A stretch of DNA of 64,000 nucleotides from assembly GCA_016806645.1 (NCBI GenBank), contig JACSYO010001972.1, positions 1,245,501 through 1,309,500 of the forward strand, in the 5' to 3' direction. This document shows positions 47,710-59,369 of the stretch, piece after piece. Each line of letters starts with the position of its first letter. Position 1 is the stretch's first letter. Below the pieces are notes generated by a model that was not told the origin of the DNA, made no database searches, and saw only the letters and a program-made list of their open reading frames with translations. Position numbers and translations under genes: made by a program. The stretch is from Ophiodon elongatus. Lineage: Eukaryota; Chordata; Actinopteri; Perciformes; Hexagrammidae.

Positions 47710-50243
47710 CACTACAACAGAGGTAGCCAACACGTGAGTAACCCACAAGGCATGTTCTAAAAATAGCACTAGTCACCATGGAGCTCCGTCTAAACATTTT
47801 AGTTGCTGTTCTTTTTTAATCAAAAAACGCTTGCACTAATGTAGATTTTAAAATGACAACATAACATTATATAACATTTTAAAAACAAAAACATTTTCTG
47901 ACCTTGTCTGAAGTCAAAGTTCAATATTGTGCACGTCAAACTGCCATCTCACTCTTTGCTGAGACAAGGAAGCGGGCACAGCTACGACAGGGAGCTAGAT
48001 GTGGTTTCTACCCCCCAAAATAAAGAAAACATGGCAGAAAAGTGAAAGGAAACATCCTTTTTTCACAATGATTGGGAGGAAGAGTTATTTTTCACAACAG
48101 TGAAATAAAAATGTGTGTGTCTCATTTGCGGGGCAACTGTTGCGACGGCAAAGCAGCACAATGTGGAGAGACACTTCAGTACGTGTCACAAAAGCGTCCA
48201 TGCTAACGACCCACCTGGCAGTGGCTCAAAGGCAGCTTTGGGCAAACGACAGTCGTTTTTTACGAGGCCGGTGATAAAATCACAAAAGGCAACTGAAGCT
48301 TCGTTTAAAGCTGCACATGTTTTGATAAAGAACGAGAAAGCCCTTTCGGAGGGGGAGGTCTCGCAAGAAGCGATGATGATGGCTGCAAACACTGTGTTCA
48401 AAGACGAGAAGAATGGTCCCGATGCCATCTCCACTCTCTCCGATGTCCAACTGGGGGCAAGTACAATGGTTAGGAGAGTGTCGGCTACGTCCAAAAACTT
48501 GACAGAGCAACTGGACCGGGATCTGGTTCAGTGCAGGTGGTTTAGCTCCAGTGCGACGAGTCCGTGGACAACACCAGCACAGCTCAGCTGATGATGTTTA
48601 TCCGAATGGTGTTTGATGATTTCTCCACAAAAGAAGAAGTCCTGACACTTCTGCCCCTGAAAACAACAACGAGGGGAATTGACATCTACAAATAAAGAGG
48701 TTCATTGTGGTGGAAAAGGTGCCATTAGAAAAGCTGGTGTTGGTGACAACAGACGGGCAAAGAGTTCATGCAATCGAAAGGCGAAGACGCCTCGCTGCTC
48801 GAGGACGTTGAATGGATACTTGACCTTGCATTTTTAACAGACAACACTGGGAAACAACCATTTGAACTGTGAGCTGCAAGGCAAAGGTAAAACTGTCGCT
48901 GACCCGATAAGCGCTGTCAAACGCATTTAAAGCTAAGATGAACATTTTCTCTGCGCATTTACAGAGAAGAAAAGTGCTGCACTTTCCCTCCGTTCCGTCA
49001 GTGTTGAATGACAATGCTTACGCATCTGGGGCTTTGGACAAACCTGTAGAAAAGTACTCTGAGGTCATAAACAGACTTGGGAAAGAGTTTGAGAAACAGG
49101 TTTTGTGACTTTCATCAACTTGAGCCATGTGTGTCATTCGTTTCAAATCCTTTTGACGCAAGTGGACATGACATGCATTGCTTAGCAACGAAGTGGTATG
49201 CTCGACTTGGATGCCGGACAGGTGGAGATTGAAATCGTAACTTTGCAAAATGACCTCCACCTCAAAACCCATCAGTCTGCACCAAACTTTTGGTGCCTTG
49301 TGGACATAGAAAAGTACAAAGGTGTAAGCACAGCAGCTCTGACAGTTACCGGCCTTTTTGGTTGAACCTACAGTATCTCTGTGAATCAGCCTTTTCTGAC
49401 ATGAACTTCATCAGGAACAAACATTAACACGCCGCACTGATGCACATCTACAAGACTCACTCACAGTTGCAGTCTCAAATTATACACCAGATTCCATACA
49501 TTGGTGAACAGCATACAATGCCAGGATATAACATATGTTTTCATTGGAAATACCATGACAATATTAAACTCAAATATTGCACAAAAATGTAAACACAATA
49601 TTTGTTCAAAAAGTGTAAAAGAAATTAGGATTTGCTAAAAATGCTACAGATTTGGTGATTAGTACTAATGTAATAGGATTCATTTAAAAATGTGTAAGAG
49701 TTGATTTTTTTAATCTTACATCACTGATCATTTGTATAAACACGGGACAGAGTTCATGATTTGTTCAACAATGTTACAACGGTAGTGGTTAGTACAAACG
49801 AGACATGATTTGAAGATATGACAGTTTTTTAGAAGTGATAATTTGTACAAAAATATAACAAGTGTAATTTTGAACAATGCTACAAATGTGTTCATTCATT
49901 CAAAACTGCCAAGAAAGATATTTACAAAAATATCAGAGATGTGATACCTCTGACTCAAATGTTGAAACAGATTAAGAGAAATAAATGTTGCATGTTTAAA
50001 TATATCTGTGTTTCCTACCAGCATTGTTGTGGAAATCATTATTAATAATTGTTGTGAGGAATAATTAACATTGGCATGTGATCAGACAGTTTCTTCACAT
50101 ATATTATTATTATTATTATTAAAAGGTGATCTGTGCAAATGTGTTATTCAGGAAATTTATATCAAACAAGTAGCCCTTTGCACTACTCAGTCCCCTTGAA
50201 GTAGCTCTCAGTTTCAAAAAGGTTGGTGACTCCTGCACTACAA
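47710..50243 (+). mobile_element. full-length but inactive hAT element, Buster/Charlie type
   Basis: The element spans 47718-50235 (2518 bases) and is flanked by the perfect 8-base direct repeat CACTACAA at 47710-47717 and 50236-50243. The left end reads CAGAGGTAGCCAAC and the reverse complement of the right end CAGGAGTCACCAAC, 10 of 14 matching. The duplication has TA at its centre, as preferred by Buster-type hATs. A broken transposase gene fills 48031-49500. Non-coding DNA of about 310 bases precedes the gene and about 730 bases follow it, with an ATT run at 50101-50121. All the parts of an autonomous element are there, but the gene is dead. Confidence 0.92.
48031..49500 (+). pseudogene. 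hAT transposase pseudogene (GTF2IRD2/Charlie-like)
   Basis: A likely original ATG is at 48031, but TGA at 48043-48045 and TAA at 48106-48108 break the frame. Between and after them come WEEELFFT, then the BED-like finger CLICGATVATAKQHNVERHF followed by S-T-C-H. The frame stays open from 48109 to 48591. A frameshift near 48545 is needed to continue with LQCDESVDNTSTAQLMMFIR, which contains the first catalytic aspartate of hAT transposases (C/L-D-E-S). Further on, in shifting frames, come DVEWILDLAFLTD, LHFPSV and FENRFCDF-like text. Near the end is the hAT dimerisation motif CESAFSDMNFIRNKH at 49379-49423, with a stop right after it and then RRTDAHLQDSLTVAVSNYTP. The domain order is that of the Charlie/Buster group from which host genes such as GTF2IRD2 and SCAND3 derive. 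At least four lesions make it inactive. Confidence 0.88.
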
Positions 50244-51739
50244 AGTTGAGCAACTCTTCTTTCCCTGTCCTCTTTAGCACACTGCTTAGCATCTTTAGTA
50301 AAGTAATACTGTTTGAGATTGGAGCAACTTTCTCCTTGCAGATGAGATTTGATGGCGCAGTCGTCCAGTTTCTCTTCCCTTCCCAAATCTTTTTGGGACC
50401 TATTTGCTTCATTGAAGAAAAAAAAGCAAATGGGTCCAGATCTGGGTAGAAGTTGTTTTTTCTTGTAATTTATTTGAAGTCGATCCAAATTTTGCAAAGT
50501 GTAAAAACTTTCATGCGATATTGGGATTTGAATTGAGTTGAAAAAAAAGATTTGTTTTTGCAGCTCACAAAACCTGTTTAACGGTTTTCAGTGAAAAATG
50601 ACTTTCAAACCGACTGTACAATGCCTCAGACAAAGTTAGACACTAATTGGTAATTGTAGTGGAGCATGTAGCAGCTAAAGAGATTTTCCTCAGGAGTTAG
50701 TGAAGATCAAAAAAAAATTAAGAATCTGGTGAATAATATGTAAATAAGCATTACTTACTAATACATGTGCCACCTTTTTTAGGATTATTGTATTGTTGTG
50801 CCTTTCATTTGTAATGCATGATAACAAAATGTTTAATTATCATTTTCACAAGATCCCTGCATGCAACACTTGTTCTGTTTAATTTAGGCCTTAAAGCTGA
50901 AAAGTTCAGCATACAGCGAGTTTAAGAACCCCTCCTGTCGTGTAAAATGGAGTGTGAAGAGCAGGGGAAGAGGCTGCACACTAGGGAAGGCATCAGTACG
51001 GAACACTCCTTGCATGATAATCCCTGAATTGATCAAAGAAATTAAGAATAGAATTTATGGAAATGAGGCCAGCCTAAACATTGTTTCCTTTTAGGAGGGT
51101 GGATGACTTTTCCTTTTTCAACAGTTTCATCTTATCCAGTGGGATTTCATTTCCAAAATGTCTGGATCTCGACAGTTAACTTGCTTCTGTGCACTCGTGC
51201 CGTGAAATACAGGCCTGCAGCAACGTGTTTCCTCCTCCTCCTCTCCCTGCCACCGTAGACCTGATCCCAGCCAACCTCACCGGCGCTTCCTCGCATCACG
51301 GGCTGGATTTGATGCCGTCCACAGCACCCTCGCACTCGAACGATTGATTATTGCGGCACGTGATTCTATACAGGCACTCAGTATAGCATATGGATGGACT
51401 GCTGCTTCCTCCCCCGAGTTAACTGGGAGATTTGGTGGGTATGATCACACGCAGCTCACTCTGCTCGCAACACTTTCATCACCCAGCGCTGTTTCCTCTG
51501 GATCCACATTTCTCCCTGACCTTTTGAAATCACCTTTAAAATCTAGCTCGGGGAAAAGTAAAACACCTTCACACTCTGCTCCTGCTCGTTGGCTCGCCTT
51601 CCACCAGGTTATCACTGGGACCGCCAAGACGATCCAGTATTATACATTAATACCAAATAAGGTCACTTTTTAATCTCATGTTGTTCCATTGGGAAATGTG
51701 TTTGAGATCAGAGTTGCCAAGCAGTTAAGAACAAAGCTT
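50244..51739. other. no gene seen
   Basis: A 109-codon plus frame at 51344-51673 and overlapping minus frames have no recognisable domain. Confidence 0.45.
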
Positions 51740-51873
51740 CCGATTGGTCGACAAGTCAGGAGCACAGCCTCTGATTGGTTGGCAAGTCAGGAGCACAGCC
51801 TCTGATTGGTCAGCAAGTCAGAAGCACAGCCTCTGATTGGTCGACATTTCAGTAACACAGCCTCTGATTGGCC
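51740..51873. repeat. 31-bp tandem array of inverted CCAAT boxes
   Basis: Five ATTGG pentamers (CCAAT on the minus strand) begin at 51743, 51774, 51805, 51836 and 51867, each exactly 31 bases from the next. The unit reads about CTCTGATTGGTCGACAAGTC followed by AGGAGCACAGC, and divergence increases toward both ends. CCAAT is the target of the NF-Y complex, which prefers extended flanks such as CTGATTGGYY, largely met here. Whether it acts as a promoter or enhancer is unknown. Confidence 0.85.
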
Positions 51874-52194
51874 GACTACTCAACGGGAATTTCTAGCTCA
51901 CAACAACAATAACATTTTTCAAGACATAAAAATATATAAATAGTTACAGAAAACATTCAGTGTTGGATTTATCGTTATCATGTCAGATATTAAGTATGCA
52001 GTACACAACTTACTTTGAACTGAAATCTACATTTTAGTTGGCTACAAGTAGCATTAATACAACAAGGTTTTCACAAACAAGGGACTTGCCTTGGTGTTTT
52101 GTGCATATCAATAGTACATAACATAGTATGAGAAAACAATAGATAAAAGCAAGTGCTGCTAACAGTCATGGAATAACAATATCTGCATGTTTGT
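51874..52194. other. no gene seen
   Basis: AT-rich unique sequence between the CCAAT array and the SINE-like repeat. Confidence 0.5.
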
Positions 52195-52320
52195 GTGGTG
52201 GATAGCACCGTTGCCCCACAGCAACGAGGCGGATCGATTCCCGGGCTAGACGGGCCTTCTGAGTGGAGTTTTGCATGTTCTCCCAGTGTCAGCGCGGGTT
52301 CTCCAAAGGCAAGTATGTAC
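52195..52320 (+). mobile_element. tRNA-like SINE fragment
   Basis: Reads GTGGTGGATAGCACCGTTGC, CCCACAGCAACGAGG, then GGATCGATTCCCGGGCTAGA, the last being a box-B-like pol III promoter word. It then continues GTGGAGTTTTGCATGTTCTC, CCAGTGTCAGCGCGGGTTCT. This head and body order belongs to a very common vertebrate SINE-like repeat. It is not a tRNA gene: no cloverleaf with anticodon arm can be drawn. Confidence 0.6.
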
Positions 52321-54234
52321 ATATGTCCAAAATATGTCCGAAGATGTACCTAATGTAACGCTCTGGGACAGATGTTGAGAGTTTATGTTAATGTAAGGCG
52401 TATGTGTCAATAGGCCAGGATGGGGTTTTGTGTCAGTAGGAGTCCTGGGACTTGTTTATGAGGCCAGCTGAAGGCTCCTGCAAGAGGGGGAGGGGGTTTA
52501 GAGAATTTGTGTCCAGGGTGGGAGGGTTTGGCCACAATATTTTCTGCCCACCTTATGCTGTGGTCATTCAACGAGTGACAGGAGCAACACAAAAACAGTC
52601 AGCTACATTGTCGCTCGAGCACTCGTTAAATAGTTATGTGGTTAAATAGCACTGGGAACTGGCTAACAGCAATTGTTTTTCAGATGGAACGGACATAAAT
52701 GCATCATTGGAGCACTGATTGAGACCACGTCATGCCCGCTCACACACCCACATGGACAGTAGCTTTGCTGCAATCCTGCTGATGAACAGGATACACAGAG
52801 TGGGGGTGCATGGCAGCTCTATGAGCGGGCCTCCGTCTGAGAGGCTGGAATGAATTACTGGTGCTGCTGCTTTTAGTTGTCACAGACTTTGGACAAACAT
52901 TACAGCGGACAGTGTTTTGGGAACAAACTCCTCATGCTGCCATGTTGATATTTCACATGTGTATGAAGAGAACTTTCGCAGACGCGTTTACTATAAACTA
53001 TCACAGGAAATTGATACAAAATAAAAAAGGGAACATTTATTTGGATTTTTAAAAATCATCTGAAACCATTAATTGAATTTAATTAATCGATTCTAGTACG
53101 CTCTAGTTCTGTGACATCTCTGATCCCTACTGTGTGTTTCCTGTGTTTCATAATTTGTTCTCTGTGTCTGTTTTCATATTAAAAATAATACATTTCTACA
53201 GGCAAATGTTGAGTTTTTATTACAATTAATACAGTATTTTTTCAATTGTACAGTATAGTAAATCGTATGTAGTGATACCACTTGATAGCATAGGTAGTGC
53301 TGATTCGGGGCTAAAAAAAAAACACTTGATGGTTGCATAAAAAAATCACTTCACATTTACCCCCCCCAAAAAAAGTAATCTCCGAACATTTAATATTAAC
53401 AGTGCTGATAAATTAAAGAGACCATATCCTATGACAGCCAGCTTTATATACATTCTAGTAAAGCAGCAGCTTAGATAATATGCATAACTTTGAATCTGAT
53501 TAACAGTATTTTTCACCAAATCTACAAGAGCTTATCACACAGGTATGAGTTCTAAATGATCTACATTTTTATGTTTTACTTCCGCTTCATCTTATTTGTA
53601 CTTATAAACCCACATCAGACTTCGCAGTGTATTACATCTGTGTGGTCTGCCTAAATACTGTAATATATTGAAGTACACGGTATGGTCAAATGTCCAAAAG
53701 GAAAAGAATAATCTTTGTTAGTGAATAATTATCTTTCCAAACAAACATGCAGCCCAAATATTCCCATTACTAAAGGATTCCTGTTTGAGGGGGGTATTTT
53801 ATGTTGCATCTACAAGGTTGCTAATTAAAATCCATACCCCTAATGAGTTTTTAGCACCCCTATTGGTTAACATGATTACCTAAGATAAGAGCAGTAAATT
53901 TAGGTCCTTTTAATTAAGTGTAAGATTTACAACCGTTTTTTTTTTTTTTTTACTGAATAGGCTCTAAATTGACTCTCCCTCTGTTCTCTTCATGGCCAAG
54001 CAGGATCACCGACGGTCAAACTATTAGATTCAAGTCCTCTGAAATTACATTTTTAAACTCAACGCCGTGCTTTGCATTGTTGGTTGGTGGCTTTGGAGGA
54101 AAGAAGTGTAAGGATGTTATGAAATGTTTCCTTTCTGGTGCTGATTGCTGTGATATATTTCCAGTTTCAGCACATGGAGGTCTTTTTTTTTGCCACATTA
54201 GCTGTCTCTATGGATGACATGGTGACATTTACAG
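52321..54234. other. no gene seen
   Basis: AT-rich unique sequence with short frames; T run at 53937-53951. Confidence 0.45.
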
Positions 54235-54400
54235 AAGAAAGATACAGACCTTCATGACCATGAAGGTCATGACAATGAATCCCTTAGGACTTAGGTGATC
54301 CTCTGACTTTGCTTCCAGCGCCACCATGAGGTTGACATTTTTGGTTTGGAGTGTCTATTGGATATAAAGTTGTGAAATTTAAACCCTGTCTCCTGCAAAA
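54235..54400. repeat. dispersed teleost repeat fragment
   Basis: Contains ATACAGACCTTCATGACCAT and CCAGCGCCACCATGAGGTTG, then ACATTTTTGGTTTGGAGTG. These words mirror the family at 45881-46260, read with 'GTGGCGCTAGAGG' and 'CATGAATGTCTGTAC' on the opposite strand. Confidence 0.45.
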
Positions 54401-54759
54401 TTTTGTTTACAACTACTTGGTTAGGTTTAGCAAAATATTCATTGTATGTGCAAATATACTTGGTAATAAAACGTTTCTGACATTATGGTTTGGCTTATTA
54501 AAATACATACTTTAACTTATTTTAGTGATGGCCGTAAATTCAAGTAAATCTACGTTGACTTTTGATTTTGTATAGGATACTAACAGAGGTCTCCTGGGTG
54601 AAAGTCCTGTGTTTGTTTCCACCCCAAGCTCCTCTCAACGTGAACTTCCATAGACTATGATCATAAACATATTTGTGAAATGAAAAACAAACATAATACT
54701 GGAGAAATTAATTACTAACAATGCCACTTTGTATGGAAACCTAATTTCTAGGAGACTTG

Positions 54760-54862
54760 CCTAAGGACACTTTGAATCTAACTGGAGGAGCTGAGGATTG
54801 AACACCTATCTTTTGATTGAAGGACAACCCACTCTATCTCTGAGCCACAGCAGCCCCACATG
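54760..54862 (+). repeat. common teleost repeat, end fragment
   Basis: Reads TTGCCTAAGGACACTTTGAA, ACTGGAGGAGCTGAGGATTG, AACACCTATCTTTTGATTGA and finally CTCTGAGCCACAGCAGCCCC. It is the terminal part of the family seen at 28895-29098. Confidence 0.6.
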
Positions 54863-54879
54863 AACCCACCAAATAATTT

Positions 54880-55110
54880 GGTTTATGACTAAATATCTGC
54901 AAAACTGACATTCCCATCAGCCTCAGCTGTACTTTGTGTTTCGTACATATAAGCACAATGTTAACAGGTTAAGCCTGGCTGGTGAAACTGATAAACAAAA
55001 TGTGCTAAACTTCAGCACGCATGTTAGCATGCTGTTAGCATTTAGCTCAAAGTACCTAGCTGCTAGCGTGGCTGTAGACGCCACTGAACTTTCCCACCTG
55101 TCAGTCAAAT
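54880..55110. repeat. dispersed teleost repeat fragment
   Basis: Contains TTTGGTTTATGACTAAATAT, CATTCCCATCAGCCTCAGCT, TGTACTTTGTGTTT and a palindromic GTTAGCATGCTGTTAGCATT. These words occur together in a widespread fish repeat. Probably the same large family as 54235-54400. Confidence 0.5.
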
Positions 55111-57634
55111 TGTAGCTCGTTTGAGTTTAAGTTTAAATGGCCATCAACTGTGTCTGTTCAGCCATGTTTCTTCCAGATGAAACACGCTACTCAGGGAAGA
55201 AAACACCAGGTGACTAGAGCACCAAAGTATAAGCTTTCATAAACTGGACATGCGTTGAATCATTTGGCGAAAGGGAGCAATACAAGACACACTTACATGA
55301 AATATGTCATGGATTTTCATACTTGAAAACATTGGGGATTCCCAATGTTAAACAAACTGCAATGCACAAAGAGTATTACATTGTCCCGTGGCACAGACAG
55401 CTGCAGCCTCCCACTGCCACTCTGGCCCTGGAGGTGACGATGCCTTGGCCCCTTTGTCCAGGCTGCAGGGTAATTGCTTTTCTACACCGGGGTTATTCAT
55501 GTTTTGCGATTGGATCATCCGGCCTAGAGCAAGGGAAGCCACATTTGTGGTAAGGTTGGTTTTAGCGCCTTGCCTCTGAGCTGATTGTTTCAACAGGGCT
55601 CTGTACCCGCCAGCCAACACAGTCGTTGATACAGGCATATTCGTTATTCTGTCTATCGCACTGTGAAAAAAACAGACTGCTTTTTAATAAAACTAATTTT
55701 GCATCAGAGACACCTTTCCCCAGTCTATTTATTCCTACCTATGAAGCCTATTAATTTTTTTTTTCTTTGACCCTTTTGGCTTTTGAAAACACAGCTGGGT
55801 CCTCCGTGTCTGTTCTAATGGGATTTTTCAAATGATTTATTCGCCTCTGATTCTTCTCAGCTCAGCTTTTAATTGGTTTGGAAAAAAATAAGAAATAAAA
55901 TGGCAAGAATGTCTCGCAATATGTCATCCCGAACCGTGTGACATTGAGAAGAACACTTAGCATTAGTTTTCTGGAATTCTAATGAGGTGGCTGTTTGCAA
56001 AATGTTCCAGTTGTACCGCTTTACAATCTAAGTTCACTGAATCATATTGTCATTACCTCAGTGGGATGCAAAGCCTCACTATATCCAGGTATTTTAAATA
56101 AACATTTTAAATCATTCTGAAAATAATTTTATTACGCCAGCGTTACAGTCAACTTCCTACAGTATGCTGCAGCAGACCAAGTGTGTGCTCTCTGAATACT
56201 GACACTGATCTCTGACTGACATCTCACTTCATCTTGGCATATATTTGTCTGACATTTTGCGCCGGGTCTTCTACAGATCCTGCATATAGCCTCTTTTGAT
56301 TTTCTCCTCACCCCGGGGTAACAACTTATCAGATTGCCTTGCTGACATTTGGCGTGGTCAGAGTAGCTGATACCTGACCTTTCTACCGACTGGTCCCTGC
56401 TGGCTTTCAGCCGTTGCCCAGCACTCGATACGCCAGCAGCGGTGTGAATTGAACTCTTAAATATCCCGCACCCAGTTGACGGCGGCAAGATTTTATTAGA
56501 CTTATAAAACATGCAGCGGTGTGAAATTGATTGTCTCATTTGACCGGGAAAGCAAATGGTGTATGGAAAGTACACCTGGACACAGGGAGCTGTCAGTGGA
56601 AGTGAATTATTGATTGGGAGAGCTGTTTGAGGCTCCGCTTTGGGGACCTACAGCGATGCATGTTTGCCAGTTAAAGGCATTCATGAACCGCTCAGATGTT
56701 GATTCAAAAGCTGACTGGGTTTGTTACTGCGTGGAGCTATCCAACACTTGGCCATTGATGTTCATACATCAAAGCCTGTGCCAAAATGGGAAAAAAAACA
56801 GTGTATACACAGTTAAAGGGGAATTCCCTAATTATTTAACCCATTCTCATGATTGTGGCCATAGTAACGTATTTGGATTTTTGCCGTGCTTGTTAGGGTT
56901 GATGTAGAGCTGACATGCTTTGTAGACCCAAAGGGTCGACCTTGGCTGCCTCCCACACATCGCTGTCCATCAAACATTTTCTGGGTTGAAACAGTGTGAA
57001 TTTTCACATGTTGACTGTTCCCAAGGAGATTTTCAATAGCAGAATGTGTCTGTAATGGTTAGGCTCCGAGAGTGGGGTGATTACTCATTGGCCCAATGCA
57101 GCACCACCAACAGCAACACCACCACAACACGCACATCCACCCACACTCGCTGACCTTGGCCAAAGGTTTCGTCAATCAGGCAGGGATCTCTTCCTACTCT
57201 TCGGTGAGCATTGACTTTCAGCTGGCAGGACAACTCTCTCTGGAGCAGCTGCTGCGCCTCCTCCAGGACAAATCTGCCCGCTGGCTCTTATAAAAGGGCC
57301 ACACAGATGTTGCTTTACCCCACCTCAACCTTCACCACCTCCGTTTTACTTACCACTTTATGCCCAACCAGCTGGGGTAAAAATTTGCAATTCCCCCCCC
57401 CCACCCCTCCCCCATCCCAAAAGAAATATTGATAACATGCTTCGATCTGTTTTCCGGGTTGGATTCAATAAATGAGTTTGCTGGTTAAAGTAATAATGTG
57501 ATCGTTTATTATATATATGTATACCTTAGAGTTGTTCTCCCATCACAGATATCTGCAATACAAAATGTATTCCATTCAATTTATAGCGTCCGGAGCATTT
57601 ATTTACCTCAACTGACAGAAATAACTTTATTTTA

Positions 57635-57639
<5 letters not shown>
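55111..57639. other. no gene seen; repeat-poor
   Basis: Unique sequence with no defended coding signal. The longest frame is 147 codons on the minus strand (56132-56575) and lacks a domain. A C run lies near 57390-57401. Confidence 0.45.

Positions 57640-57693
<54 letters not shown>
57640..57693. repeat. (TA)n microsatellite
   Basis: About 26 TA units, the longest TA tract of the window. Confidence 0.97.
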
Positions 57694-57697
<4 letters not shown>

Positions 57698-58659
57698 CTG
57701 CTGCAGGTTATTGTTAATTCATACTACTAATACTTTATGTTTACCTGCAATCTTGATAAATTAACAATAATGTACAGTTCTGTGGCACTTATTCCAATAT
57801 AGAGCAACAACATGGTTAGTCTGCATGAGTTTGTCTTTTTTTGCATAAATACTGTTTTTATTGCCTAATTATTTCCAGGCAGTTCTACTATCGCTGTTAA
57901 TCTACCGTCAATGAAACTCACTTCGCCGCAATTATTTTTCACATTAAAGGTCTTCCAGTGGTTCCAAGGGCATTCCTGGTTGGTATTTATTTTGAAATAT
58001 GGAAGTGTTCCAATGAGCAAACCAAATAACATATAGTTATTGCTTTTTTGTAAAATAATACAGTGTTATCATTATGTGAGATTTCAAAATGAGATTTCAA
58101 AATGTGCATCATACAGTATGTAAAAGCGTTACATTTTCTGATTAGTTAGTTTGAACCAAAGAGGATACTGGGTAGTTGGAATAATCAGGGATATCCACCA
58201 TGGCAGAACAGACTAAGAAAAAAGAGTGCCACCTAACAGCTAGATGCCTCTCGTCTAGTGCAGTGCAGCACTATAGTAATCAAGCCAAACCAGAAAAGAT
58301 GGAGACCAAGGAACTCACTACAACATAAGCACTAAACAACAAAGTCAGAGGCAGCATAAAAGTTCACAAATGTCTACTCCCAAGTTAAGATGAAGCCTAA
58401 GCATAGGCTGGTGAGGAAAGAAGGAACTTTCAAACTCCTTTCTCAGTGGTGTTTGGAATCCTTGGGTTGGGCTCAACAGCCACGGCAGTCTTATCAGTTC
58501 TTTGACAAGAAAATCTGACTTTTGGCAACGTGAGGCTGGAGCTGATGGACTTATCAATCAAGCAGATAATATGTCTCCAAGTGGCCAGCAAGACACACAT
58601 TATAAAAAAGTTAAATTAGCTACACGGACTGCTTATTGTGACATTTAATACATCAACTT
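57694..58659. other. no gene seen
   Basis: AT-rich unique sequence, short frames only. Confidence 0.5.
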
Positions 58660-59175
58660 TTTTATTATATTGTAAGAAAGAAAAGACAATTGAGAAAATA
58701 ATCAATATTTCTTTATTGTTATATGTAAAGAAATAGTCTTTCTTGAGCAACAGTTCCAAAATCTTTAAAATGCATTCTCAGCTCATCAATTGTCTTTCAT
58801 TGAAAGATTTGATCTTCTGATCAAACTCCGTATGACATCACTAACGTTATCTGCAGAGGACGAGGACGGACGGCTGCTCCACAAACAGATTGGTGTTCTG
58901 CTCGTTGGTCACATGTTGTGATGAACTGCTGCTGTTTCCTCTCTTTCACTTGTGAGGATTTTAATGAGTTTGAGACAACGAGAGTTCTCAGCATCTACTG
59001 GAGTCACATGTAGCCTCACTTTCGGTCTTTTTGTTCTCTCCGCCATGATGTGAGTCTCACGCTGGACTGAGCCGGAGTCGGTTTGTGTTTCAGAGTAAAG
59101 CACAAAGACACAGAGACAGAGAGAGGAGGTTTGAGACGGGGACATCTCACTCTGGAACCGTTAACTCCTCCGATA
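58660..59175 (-). mobile_element. decayed hAT (Ac-like) element, copy 2 of an inverted pair
   Basis: Inverted partner of 41020-41621. From 58834 to about 59153 the two copies differ at only three positions that I could count; from 58833 down to about 58660 they are clearly diverged and carry several indels. Copy 2 lacks a piece of about 22 bases next to TTCCAGAGTG that copy 1 has. The terminal CATCCCTA end of copy 1 is absent here. Confidence 0.65.
58909..59145 (-). pseudogene. hAT BED-finger remnant, copy 2
   Basis: Encodes the same 78 residues as 41046-41282 with one synonymous difference (AGG versus AGA in the EREE stretch). The same defects of the BED finger are present (R for W, V for F, loss of the second cysteine), so the damage predates the copying. 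It is a non-functional piece of transposase. Confidence 0.6.
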
Positions 59176-59369
59176 CTACCTGGTTCTATTTCATTCCTCC
59201 TGACCAACAGATGGCAGCGTTTTGGCACCGGATATCTGCCTCTCCACTGCATATGCGCAGTGGAGTTATTATCCCAACAAAGTCACCTTTGACCATCCAC
59301 TTGTTAAGTTAATCAGGCAGTGCTTGAGCTGTCTCACAAGGTCGACCTAAAAAAGTAAGAAAGGTGGAC

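Noticed and set aside
50119..50497. Minus-strand open frames at the right end of the hAT element
   Set aside because: They cross the element boundary and target duplication at 50235-50243, so they cannot be an original gene; no domain seen.
51740..51873. CRISPR-like regularly spaced repeat
   Set aside because: The 31-base units are contiguous and the intervening DNA is itself repeated, so there are no unique spacers; the genome is eukaryotic.
52195..52320. tRNA gene
   Set aside because: A box-B-like word is present but no acceptor stem or anticodon arm can be formed; it matches a SINE body instead.
56132..56575. 147-codon minus-strand open frame as a possible gene
   Set aside because: No domain, no signal peptide or repeat, overlaps nothing supportive, and its length is within what chance gives in a 64-kb window.
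58909..59145. The identical 78-residue frames at 41 and 59 kb as a conserved small host protein
   Set aside because: The BED-finger resemblance, loss of its key residues in both copies, and the hAT-like terminus beside copy 1 point to a transposon remnant copied or converted, not a host gene.
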